From positions 1 through 31,062 of the IMG/VR virus record IMGVR_UViG_3300021960_000323: DNA of 31,062 bases. The stretch is one strand, 5' to 3'. Below, one piece after another: positions 8,410 through 14,920 of the stretch. A program made the position numbers and the translations under genes. The stretch comes from a virus. Under the pieces are notes generated by a model, which was given only the letters and a program-made list of their open reading frames with translations, was not told where the DNA came from and made no database searches. Numbering within the stretch: the first letter of the stretch is position 1; each line of letters begins with the position of its first letter.

Positions 8410-8710
8410 CAATTAACTCCCATGATTGCGTTTCTTCGTTCCAAATGTATTCATTGCTATCAGCGGGATAAGGAACTGGTGCTTCCCAATTGCAAGTTTC
8501 TTTGTTTAAAACCCAACTATCGTATGGTTGCGGAGGAATAAATGCATCAAGTTCTGTGTCGTAAGTAAACCCGATACCTGCGTAGTTTTTTCTTATTAAT
8601 CCGTTGTAAGATGTTTGAATCCATTCACCGTCTAAACTTTCAATAAATTCTTTTTCTGATCTTATAACTTGTTCAACAATTCCATTTGTAATTTTTGCGT
8701 AATGACTCAT
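8399..8710 (-). CDS. Conserved fibre-associated protein
   Basis: 103 residues: MSHYAKITNGIVEQVIRSEK, SLDGEWIQTSYNGLIRKNYA, then GIGFTYDTELDAFIPPQPYD and SWVLNKETCNWEAPVPYP. I recognise this as a family common in marine and T4-like phages near tail fibres (motifs WIQTSYN, RKNYAGIG, FIPPxPY, SWxLNxETCxWEAP). Its function is not established; a fibre tip or chaperone is plausible. Here it follows the glycine-rich adhesin with a 4-nt ATGA overlap, which suggests it serves that protein. Confidence 0.75.
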   Translation of the reverse strand: MSHYAKITNGIVEQVIRSEKEFIESLDGEWIQTSYNGLIRKNYAGIGFTYDTELDAFIPPQPYDSWVLNKETCNWEAPVPYPADSNEYIWNEETQSWELIDVQ

Positions 8711-9795
8711 TTTTCATACCTAATGATTACAATTCCAGAACCGCCTGAAGTGCCGGGTTTGGTTCCTAAAGAACTTTGAGTGTGATAATCGTAATATGTA
8801 AAAGTTGAACTTCCGCCACCCCCGCCACCGCTATTAATATCTCCGTTTAACGCAAGGTTATGGGAGGGTTTACTTGATAATCCCGGGTATTCACCGCCGC
8901 TACCTAAACCGCCACCATGTCTGCCAACACCCCCATGATGTGCGGGTTCACCTCCTCCACCACCTGATCCTCCACCGCCACCTGCTCTAAAAGTAGCAGT
9001 TCCATCTATAGACGATTCAACACCATATCCACCATTACCACCCGCAAGTTGTGTTCCAGCAAAGCCTATGCTTCCTGCTCCACCTCCACTACCACTACCA
9101 TACGCATGACTGCCACTACCACTAGAGCCAGTGCCTCCCGCATAACCTTGGTTTGTTGTTCCAGAGCCAGGAGTTGTTGCCGATGGCGCACCACCACCTC
9201 CCGATCCACCGCTAACCCCTGCAGTTGTATAATTACGCCCTCCACCACCTCCAAGAGAAGTGATCGTAGAAAAACTGCTATCCGATCCATTGGAAGGTGT
9301 AGTTCCATTATCAGCGCCACCTGCACCAACAACAACAGCGTAAGTTCCTGCGCTTAATGTAAGTTTGGATTCTGCTGATGCACCACCGCCAGAACTTTCT
9401 CCGACAACTGAACAACGATAACCACCTGCTCCACCTCCCGAACCAAATCTATAGGATGAACCCCCGCCTCCACCTGCGATAACAAGATACTCAACTTCAA
9501 TGTCTGATCCTGTTATCACAAAGTTGCCAGATGAGGCAAAAGTATGAACAACATAATCTGTTCCACCCTGAGTTATTTCTGTTATCACTCCTCCGCTAGT
9601 TGCATAAACAGGAGGCACCCAAGATGATCCGTTGTAAACTCTTAAAAGGTTTCCTGTAGTGTCGTAATACATTTCACCAACAGAAGGCGAAACTGGAATA
9701 GAACTTGATGACGGAAAAACAACAGAGTTTCCTGTCATTGTAATTTTACTAGACCCAGAAATAGGACTAATTGTTCCAAGTTCTAATTTAGACAT
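8707..9795 (-). CDS. Polyglycine-rich receptor-binding adhesin
   Basis: 362 residues. Residues 1-62 are the fibre attachment module (PSVGEMYYDTTGNLLRVYNG then SSWVPP). Residues 65-100 are a beta segment leading to IEVEYLVIAGGGGGSS. About 105-335 hold many glycine runs (GGGGG, GSGGGAGG, AGGGGGSGGGGG) separated by short variable loops. The end, GTSGGSGIVIIRYEK, is the classic close of Gly-rich adhesin domains. In T-even gp38 adhesins, polyglycine-II helices are packed as a sandwich and the loops bind receptors; the same design is likely here by composition. Confidence 0.8.
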   Translation of the reverse strand: MSKLELGTISPISGSSKITMTGNSVVFPSSSSIPVSPSVGEMYYDTTGNLLRVYNGSSWVPPVYATSGGVITEITQGGTDYVVHTFASSGNFVITGSDIEVEYLVIAGGGGGSSYRFGSGGGAGGYRCSVVGESSGGGASAESKLTLSAGTYAVVVGAGGADNGTTPSNGSDSSFSTITSLGGGGGRNYTTAGVSGGSGGGGAPSATTPGSGTTNQGYAGGTGSSGSGSHAYGSGSGGGAGSIGFAGTQLAGGNGGYGVESSIDGTATFRAGGGGGSGGGGGEPAHHGGVGRHGGGLGSGGEYPGLSSKPSHNLALNGDINSGGGGGGSSTFTYYDYHTQSSLGTKPGTSGGSGIVIIRYEK

Positions 9796-9982
9796 CTTGA
9801 CTCACCCATCCTGATCCAGTGTAAGTTTTAAAAACGTCTGCGCTTGTATCAAAATAAATTTCTCCAATATCGGGAGATAATGGATTTGATGTTGCTGTAG
9901 GAATTACAATGGTGTCAGAATCAAATGTAACTTTAATGTGACTAGATTCAGGGCCAATTTCATTTACATTTAAAGTACTCAT
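9788..9982 (-). CDS. Attachment-module-only fibre protein (possibly truncated)
   Basis: 64 residues from the ATG at 9982, whose ATGA overlaps the upstream stop. The protein is MSTLNVNEIGPESSHIKVTF then a module ending PDIGEIYFDTSADVFKTYTG and SGWVSQDV. This is the same architecture as residues 1-62 of the adhesin gene next to it (VGEMYYDTTGNLLRVYNGSSWV), but the frame stops straight after the module. It may be a shortened fibre that lost its tip, or a genuine adaptor. Confidence 0.6.
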   Translation of the reverse strand: MSTLNVNEIGPESSHIKVTFDSDTIVIPTATSNPLSPDIGEIYFDTSADVFKTYTGSGWVSQDV

Positions 9983-10371
9983 ACGATAACCCACGTTGAT
10001 CCGCTAGGAATGGTTACGGTTGCTCCAGAATCTACAGTCACTGGCCCTGCGCTCATAGCATTTTCATTTGTAGATATACTATAACTTGTGGTTACATTTT
10101 GTTCATTCTCATAAAAAACTTCGTCACCACCTGCGCCTGTAGCCCCTGCGCTAACAACTCCCCAAGAAGTATCTGTACCGTCTGTAGTTAGATACTTTCC
10201 TGATTGACTTGATACGTTGGGAATAACAGCAGTAGTAGACGCTGACGGAAAACTATTCTTAAGAACAGTCTTTAACATCCTAAGATGGTCATCACCTTCA
10301 CCTACGGGATCACCATCTACAGGATTAGCAGATACTAATTGTGTTATCCAACTTGCTGTTTCTAAAGCCAT
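9979..10371 (-). CDS. Tail fibre attachment protein (short)
   Basis: 130 residues. Residues 1-42 (MALETASWITQLVSANPVDG then DPVGEGDDHLRMLKTVLKNS) match the N-terminus of the fibre at 5818-6552. The middle is NVSSQSGKYLTTDGTDTSWG. The end, MSAGPVTVDSGATVTIPSGS then TWVIV, is a common short-fibre terminus. It has an attachment region and a beta-repeat stem but no large tip. It starts on the last base of the upstream stop (TAATG-type). Confidence 0.7.
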   Translation of the reverse strand: MALETASWITQLVSANPVDGDPVGEGDDHLRMLKTVLKNSFPSASTTAVIPNVSSQSGKYLTTDGTDTSWGVVSAGATGAGGDEVFYENEQNVTTSYSISTNENAMSAGPVTVDSGATVTIPSGSTWVIV

Positions 10372-10877
10372 TATGCACTAGCCGCCGTTAATGTTACAGT
10401 AACTTCAAGAGTGTCACCAGAGATAACTGATCGTGCAGAACCAAAATCAACAGCCCCGTAAATTGTGCCTGACGTTCCAGACTTTGTGCTATCACTTACA
10501 ATAAAGGCTCCTGCAATAGTAGCCGTACCATTAATAGAATAACTAGCCTTGCTTGCAGAGTTGTCAATACTTCCTGCCGCCGCTGTACCTAATGTAAGCG
10601 TTTGTCTAGCGGCTTGACTGTAGGTAACATTCTCAGTCCACCCTGCATGAGATGCCATAGTATCACCTGCCGCTACAGAACCTGCATTCTTTAACCCTAC
10701 ATACCATGCGGTAATTTGTGTAGCGCCATCAAAGGTGCTAGACAGTACGTGGTTAAGACCCTCCGTAACGACCAAGTTCTTTTTGGTTAAGTCCCATTTT
10801 AAATTGCCTTCGGAGTCGAAACATTTTATGTTCCAAATGTTTTTAAGTCCTAAGTTCATATCGCTATCATGTTTCAT
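10371..10877 (-). CDS. Putative virion/tail protein
   Basis: 168 residues. The frame is open to 10976, but ATG 10877 is chosen because GGAGG lies 7 nt before it and it removes an overlap with the upstream gene. The N-terminus (MKHDSDMNLGLKNIWNIKCF then DSEGNLKWDLTKKNLVVTEG) and LNHVLSSTFDG...AWYVGL belong to a family I recognise from many phages (W-x-x-x-C-x-D-x-x-GNLKW, then NLVVTxGLN, AWYVGL) as a probable minor virion protein. The remainder is Ser/Thr/Ala-rich beta (GDTLEVTVTLTAASA). Exact role unknown. Confidence 0.7.
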   Translation of the reverse strand: MKHDSDMNLGLKNIWNIKCFDSEGNLKWDLTKKNLVVTEGLNHVLSSTFDGATQITAWYVGLKNAGSVAAGDTMASHAGWTENVTYSQAARQTLTLGTAAAGSIDNSASKASYSINGTATIAGAFIVSDSTKSGTSGTIYGAVDFGSARSVISGDTLEVTVTLTAASA

Positions 10878-10905
10878 GTGCAAGCCTCCATTGGCTTTAA
10901 AGTTA

Positions 10906-11397
10906 TTAGTTTGGGTAATCAATTTTTGTCCATATACTAGAAGGTTCTTCAACTGGGTTCCATAGTAGTGAATCACCGTTAGAGTAAGTCATAGTTATTC
11001 CAATTGTAGTTGTTTCTGAATGATTTGTATTATTTATGTAATTATTTTCAATACCATAAATAGCACTACCTACGGCGGCTAAAACACTGTTGCTAGTTAA
11101 ACCACCATTAATATCAAACTGAACCGATCCTGATATAGTAAAGCCACCAAAATTACTGTACCCCTGCTGTAATCCATAAGATATAGACTCTATTACAGTA
11201 TGTTTAGAGTCTTTACCAGATGTTAGGTTTACACCAAAATTAATGGCTACTATATAATCAACACCAGTTAGTAATACTAATCCAGAATTAACCGTAAATA
11301 TAGATGTTTCTGTTTTAGCGGGACTATCCCAATCAATACCTATATTAGACCAGTATATAGGTGAACTGGCTTCAGCCCACGTTATAGGGGCTGTCAT
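10906..11397 (-). CDS. Hypothetical virion protein, Trp-rich start and beta-rich body
   Basis: 163 residues, family not recognised. It begins MTAPITWAEASSPIYWSNIG and ends SLLWNPVEEPSSIWTKIDYP; the body is beta-rich with many Ser, Thr, Asn and Gly residues (FGVNLTSGKDSKHTVIESIS). This composition fits a small structural protein. It sits between the adaptor and a virion gene, with an ATGA overlap with the adaptor stop, so it is co-translated with head-tail parts. Confidence 0.6.
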   Translation of the reverse strand: MTAPITWAEASSPIYWSNIGIDWDSPAKTETSIFTVNSGLVLLTGVDYIVAINFGVNLTSGKDSKHTVIESISYGLQQGYSNFGGFTISGSVQFDINGGLTSNSVLAAVGSAIYGIENNYINNTNHSETTTIGITMTYSNGDSLLWNPVEEPSSIWTKIDYPN

Positions 11398-12020
11398 GGA
11401 TACCCGCTAGTATTCATTACTCTTAGTGCAGAACCAGAGTGTCTGTCTTTATTATCCTGTTCTTGTAGGTCTGTAATAGACTGTTGGAATGCTGTAGCCC
11501 ATAACTGTACTCTAGGGTCATTCATAATAAAAGGTTCTGCTTCTAGCATAGAACCATACAAGTAGACATCAGGAGCGTTAGTAAGCACCCAGTTAGTAGT
11601 TACAGTCTCGCTAAGATTTTCAAACCTTTCGTAAAACAACATTTCTATTGTCTGTACTATATCTGGTGTCGGGCCTAACTGAAGTTCATTAGCAATAATA
11701 GTATAGAACTTGGGAGTACCGTTAGAAGAACCGCCATATAAGCGGTCAAATATTTCAGGTGTGACATATTGCATTGGGGTTACAGGAGATGTATTAATCT
11801 GTAGATTACGCATTTGTATAAACCTAGAAGGTAATGCTAGGTTCTGCTGTCCTGCTACAGTAGATGCGGTTTGCTTAGACTCCATAGCACGAATGCGGAG
11901 TAGGCGATTAAACCTAGACTCCGCTAATGCTATAAACTCTGGAATACGATCAGTCAGATCATCACGATCCATCCAGTTCGCTACAGCAGTTTTAAGTTCT
12001 GTATAGTTTGATATAGCCAT
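11394..12020 (-). CDS. Head-tail adaptor (P22 gp4 / SU10 adaptor-like)
   Basis: 208 residues. The N-terminus MAISNYTELKTAVANWMDRD then DLTDRIPEFIALAESRFNRL is the hallmark of the podoviral adaptor family: a helix, W-x-x-R-x-DLTxxIP-x-FI-x-LAE. The middle (LALPSRFIQMRNLQI, PKFYTIIANELQLGPTPD then IVQTIEMLFYERF) and the end are helical/beta as expected. The protein joins the portal to the tail nozzle. TAATG overlap with a 29-codon frame upstream implies translational coupling. Confidence 0.85.
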   Translation of the reverse strand: MAISNYTELKTAVANWMDRDDLTDRIPEFIALAESRFNRLLRIRAMESKQTASTVAGQQNLALPSRFIQMRNLQINTSPVTPMQYVTPEIFDRLYGGSSNGTPKFYTIIANELQLGPTPDIVQTIEMLFYERFENLSETVTTNWVLTNAPDVYLYGSMLEAEPFIMNDPRVQLWATAFQQSITDLQEQDNKDRHSGSALRVMNTSGYP

Positions 12021-12109
12021 TATCTACGAGAAACGTAATATACTTTGTCGTTTAGTTGTGGGTAGTTAACTTGGGTGTTGCCCGGCTGTGGGGATTGATA
12101 TAGCCACAT
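12020..12109 (-). CDS. Small ORF, 29 residues, coupled to the adaptor gene
   Basis: ATG 12109 to TAA 12020, starting MWLYQSPQPGNTQVNYP and ending KVYYVSRR. GAGG lies about 8 nt before the ATG, and the stop overlaps the adaptor start as TAATG. The frame fills the only gap between two real genes. No membrane segment or motif is seen. It may be a genuine small protein or mainly a leader that couples ribosomes to the adaptor gene. Confidence 0.5.
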   Translation of the reverse strand: MWLYQSPQPGNTQVNYPQLNDKVYYVSRR

Positions 12110-12111
12110 AG

Positions 12112-12417
12112 TTATAGCCTCGTTGGTGTTGTGCGTAAGAAAGCGTTATCAGGATTGTTAAGATACTTCTTCATTAACTTGCTATCTTTTTCTATTGCAC
12201 CGTTTGTTTCTTTCATCCATTGTTCCCATATAGTTACAGGAATAGATGCTACTCTCATGCCATGCTGTTGCTTACCAAAGGTACGCTTGTCACCATAGTT
12301 ATTTAATAATTCTTTATTGTTCTTTAGTATAGGCCCTACATCTTGATGAGTAACAACACTGGCTGTACCATCAGAGTGTTCTTCTACTGTGGTTTTGCGG
12401 TAATGTTTCTCTCTCAT
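12112..12417 (-). CDS. Hypothetical protein in the head-gene region
   Basis: 101 residues, charged and helical, family not named. The C-terminal half, MRVASIPVTIWEQWMKETNG then AIEKDSKLMKKYLNNPDNAF and LRTTPTRL, looks conserved in style with small phage proteins found between capsid and adaptor genes. Its start codon shares ATGA with the stop of the 48-residue gene upstream. A head-assembly role is inferred from position only. Confidence 0.65.
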   Translation of the reverse strand: MREKHYRKTTVEEHSDGTASVVTHQDVGPILKNNKELLNNYGDKRTFGKQQHGMRVASIPVTIWEQWMKETNGAIEKDSKLMKKYLNNPDNAFLRTTPTRL

Positions 12418-12560
12418 AGCGGTAGTGATCCCCTATCTTTTGACATTGCTTTTAAATCTTTTACTGCTTTCTGTACAGATGCTTTAACAGTGTAAGGTTT
12501 TTCTTTTACTGTTTGCTCTTTAGGTTTTTTAAGACCTTCTTTAAGTAGTTTTTTACTCAT
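12414..12560 (-). CDS. Small lysine-rich protein, 48 residues
   Basis: ATG 12560 to TGA 12414. The protein is very basic (MSKKLLKEGLKKPKEQTVKE then KPYTVKASVQKAVKDL) and probably a single amphipathic helix. GAGG lies 5-6 nt before the ATG, and the stop overlaps the next start (ATGA). It is the first gene after the capsid terminator, so it needs read-through or its own promoter. No function recognised. Confidence 0.65.
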   Translation of the reverse strand: MSKKLLKEGLKKPKEQTVKEKPYTVKASVQKAVKDLKAMSKDRGSLPL

Positions 12561-12570
12561 AGTATCCTCA

Positions 12571-12598
12571 GAAAGAAAGGCTCCCCCGAAGGGGAGCC
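12571..12598 (-). terminator. Intrinsic terminator after the capsid gene
   Basis: On the minus strand, GGCTCCCC, loop TTCG and GGGGAGCC form a perfect 8-bp GC-rich stem at 12579-12598, followed by TTTCTTTC at 12571-12578. It starts 7 nt past the capsid stop. The stable UUCG tetraloop and pyrimidine tract fit a rho-independent terminator. It probably raises capsid mRNA level relative to the tail genes beyond it by partial termination. Confidence 0.85.
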
Positions 12599-12605
12599 AA
12601 ACTCA

Positions 12606-13589
12606 TTACGCCGCTTTGACGCCGATCACAGCACCGTTAGCCTGACCATTCTTACCTCGAAGGCCATACTCAGCAACCATCATCTGCTTGACGGAATCAC
12701 CAGTCTTAGCCAAAGTCTCAGTCGTAAATGGACGCAAATAATCAATGCTCCAGAAATCGAAATCAACAATGTACAACTGGTTTGCTAGACACAGACGGCT
12801 AGGTACAATTTTAAACGTACCAAAGTCTGTAACGATTACATCAACAGAGTTGACAGCATGGGCGGGTGACGCTTTGTCATGGTTAGTCACGAGATCAGCA
12901 ACGACAGAACCTGCCAGAGCCGACATCTTAACTTTCAATGACGCATCACACATGATGACATCTGGGTTACCACCTGCTTCCCAAACTTGCTGTACGCAAT
13001 CATTGACCATATCCATAGTCAATACAGCGTCAGCACCTGCGGGAGCCGCAACAGAAGTACCATCACCATCGTTAGCGATAGGAGTACCTGCTGATCCATC
13101 AATGATGTTGGAATCAGCCGCAGTAGCGTCACCAAGCCAAGACATAAAGGCCGCAGTTTTACGAGGAACACCCGCACCACCTGCCGCTTTAACATCTTCA
13201 CCAGTAAGCATCAACTCCATGTCACGCTTAATTTCTTTAGCGCGTTTGGCAAGTTGATACGCTTGCGAGGACTTACGACCCGCCCAATCAACTGCTTCTG
13301 CCGTACCTGAAGTCTGAACAGCCTTCTCAGAAATCTGAGTGTGGTTGGTCAACTTCGTAGGTTCAACAACAGCCAGCGAATCAGGATCGTCACCCTCTAG
13401 TTTCTGGTTAGCGGCGGCGGCGGCCAACTCATCTTTCTGCCACTCGAACAGAGTATTTGAGCAAGAGCCTTTACCTGCGCCAGACATAAAGGGCGTGTCC
13501 ATAGGACTAATATTATAAATGATATCACTAAGGTCTTCGCGTACCTGTACGCCACCAAAGGTCAATCGGGTATTCGTAGGGACTGTCAT
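12606..13589 (-). CDS. Major capsid protein (SU10-type, HK97 fold)
   Basis: 327 residues. The start, MTVPTNTRLTFGGVQVREDL then SDIIYNISPMDTPFMSGAGK, and the segments FEWQKDELAAAA, DWAGRKSSQAYQLAKRAKEI then KRDMELMLTG, and the end LKTGDS-like VKQMMVAEYGLRGKNGQANG are characteristic of the family I know as SU10 major capsid protein, which builds the icosahedral shell. The AAAGGAGGT before the ATG is the strongest ribosome site seen in the window, as expected for the most abundant protein. Scaffold gene upstream, terminator downstream. Confidence 0.88.
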   Translation of the reverse strand: MTVPTNTRLTFGGVQVREDLSDIIYNISPMDTPFMSGAGKGSCSNTLFEWQKDELAAAAANQKLEGDDPDSLAVVEPTKLTNHTQISEKAVQTSGTAEAVDWAGRKSSQAYQLAKRAKEIKRDMELMLTGEDVKAAGGAGVPRKTAAFMSWLGDATAADSNIIDGSAGTPIANDGDGTSVAAPAGADAVLTMDMVNDCVQQVWEAGGNPDVIMCDASLKVKMSALAGSVVADLVTNHDKASPAHAVNSVDVIVTDFGTFKIVPSRLCLANQLYIVDFDFWSIDYLRPFTTETLAKTGDSVKQMMVAEYGLRGKNGQANGAVIGVKAA

Positions 13590-13607
13590 AACAGTATACC
13601 TCCTTTG

Positions 13608-14663
13608 TTAAATGTCTACAAAATCCTCAAGAAGAGATACAGAGTCATTTACATGACCGCTCTCCTTAAGACGCTTCATTTGTGCAGTACGTTTAACTTT
13701 GGCTTTCTCATTTTTCTTTTTGCCACCAGTTCCAGACTTAACCATTTTAGCGGTCTTTACTTTCTTCTTAGTCTTAGTTGACTGCTGTGCTTTCTGCATT
13801 TCTTGGAATGCTTTGGCTTGCATAAGTATAATGAGTGATCTATGGTCAGTTAGTTGGGCTAACTCTTCTTGAGAAAATCCCTGAGACATTGCAAATTCAG
13901 AAATATCTTTGCTTACTGCCTGTCGAAACTTAGGGTCTTTCCATTCTGGAATAACCTGTTCAAGTTTAGCGCGTTCTTGATGAGCGATCTGGGCTTGCAT
14001 ATGTTGTTGCTCTTGAGCGGCTTGCTCTTGAGCCTGTTGTATACCTGCCTGATCTTGTTGCATTTGAGTCTGTAAATCAGCAACCTCACTTTTCTTTGTG
14101 AGATACTCTTCACGATCCTCAATCTTTAAACGCTCCCAATCTGTATTATTGACTAGATTGTTCAGCCTACCGTATTGCTGTTCTACAACAGCGGATGCGG
14201 CATCAATGTACTGCTGACGAAATTGCTGAGTCTGGTAAACTTCTTGCTGTGCCTGTTGAGCAACGGCTTCGGCTTGCTTGCGATATTCTGCAATCTCTTG
14301 GGTTTTTTTAGTATAGTCAGACTGACGGCTATAGCCTTTGATGAGTTCGTCTTGGGTTACTTCTAACTGCTCACCATTAACGGTTACAGTATAGAGTTCC
14401 TCAACTTCCTCCTCCTCTTCTGACTCCTCCTCAGAATCTTCATCGGAATCCTCTTCAACTTCAGATTCTTCCTCCAACTCCTCGGAAACCTCGTCCAATG
14501 ATTCGTCTTGAGTTTCCTCAGTAGACTCTTCAACTTCTGTAGGTTCGCTTGCCTCGGCTTCTGGTTTGGCCTCTTCAGGCTCCAAGATTCCAAGGAAAGC
14601 ATTTTGCGCTTCTGAAATACTACCGGGTTCTACAGGGCGCGGGTCAATGGTATTCTCTGCCAT
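13608..14663 (-). CDS. Capsid scaffolding protein
   Basis: 351 residues. Residues 1-90 are extremely acidic (runs such as EESEEEEEVEEL). About 90-125 hold a compact part (LYTVTVNGEQLEVTQDELIK then GYSRQSDYTKKTQEIAEYRK). About 125-235 are a Gln-rich coiled coil (QAEAVAQQAQQEVYQTQQFR). The C-terminus is strongly basic (STKTKKKVKTAKMVKSGTGG then KKKNEKAKVKR), as in scaffolds whose basic tail binds coat protein. It lies directly upstream of the capsid gene, with AAGGAG before its ATG. Confidence 0.85.
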   Translation of the reverse strand: MAENTIDPRPVEPGSISEAQNAFLGILEPEEAKPEAEASEPTEVEESTEETQDESLDEVSEELEEESEVEEDSDEDSEEESEEEEEVEELYTVTVNGEQLEVTQDELIKGYSRQSDYTKKTQEIAEYRKQAEAVAQQAQQEVYQTQQFRQQYIDAASAVVEQQYGRLNNLVNNTDWERLKIEDREEYLTKKSEVADLQTQMQQDQAGIQQAQEQAAQEQQHMQAQIAHQERAKLEQVIPEWKDPKFRQAVSKDISEFAMSQGFSQEELAQLTDHRSLIILMQAKAFQEMQKAQQSTKTKKKVKTAKMVKSGTGGKKKNEKAKVKRTAQMKRLKESGHVNDSVSLLEDFVDI

Positions 14664-14678
14664 TAATTTTTTCTCCTT

Positions 14679-14918
14679 TTAGATGTGATATTCTTTGAGT
14701 TTCTTCGCCATCTCTCCAGTTTCAATAATACTGGTTAGATGAAGGCGTATCCGCTCCAAGAGTCGTAAAGAAAGCCATGCTTGTTCTCTGGCTTCCACTT
14801 CATCAATACTTGTACTTATCCAAGTGTTGTGAATATTTTCTGCTAAAAGGTCAAATGCTTCGTTGTATAGTGGGTCGTTGAGCAGGCGGTTCGCTTGTTG
14901 CTCTCGTTGTTCGGTCAT
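14679..14918 (-). CDS. Small helical protein between portal and scaffold
   Basis: 79 residues, helical: MTEQREQQANRLLNDPLYNE, then AFDLLAENIHNTWISTSIDE and LLERIRLHLTSIIETGEMAK. The pattern RLLNDPxxNEAF and the W-rich helix occur in a small protein often found after portal genes of short-tailed phages; I know no assigned function. AGGA lies 5 nt before the ATG, and the portal stop is 2 nt upstream. A role in head assembly or packaging is inferred from position. Confidence 0.7.
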   Translation of the reverse strand: MTEQREQQANRLLNDPLYNEAFDLLAENIHNTWISTSIDEVEAREQAWLSLRLLERIRLHLTSIIETGEMAKKLKEYHI

Positions 14919-14920
14919 GT

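Noticed and set aside
10878-10976. Upstream extension of the virion gene to 10976
   Set aside because: It overlaps the previous gene by 71 nt without a ribosome site, while ATG 10877 has GGAGG at proper spacing and starts the conserved part.
12745-13257. 170-codon plus-strand frame
   Set aside because: It is antisense to the major capsid gene, has no ribosome site and its composition mirrors the capsid codons.
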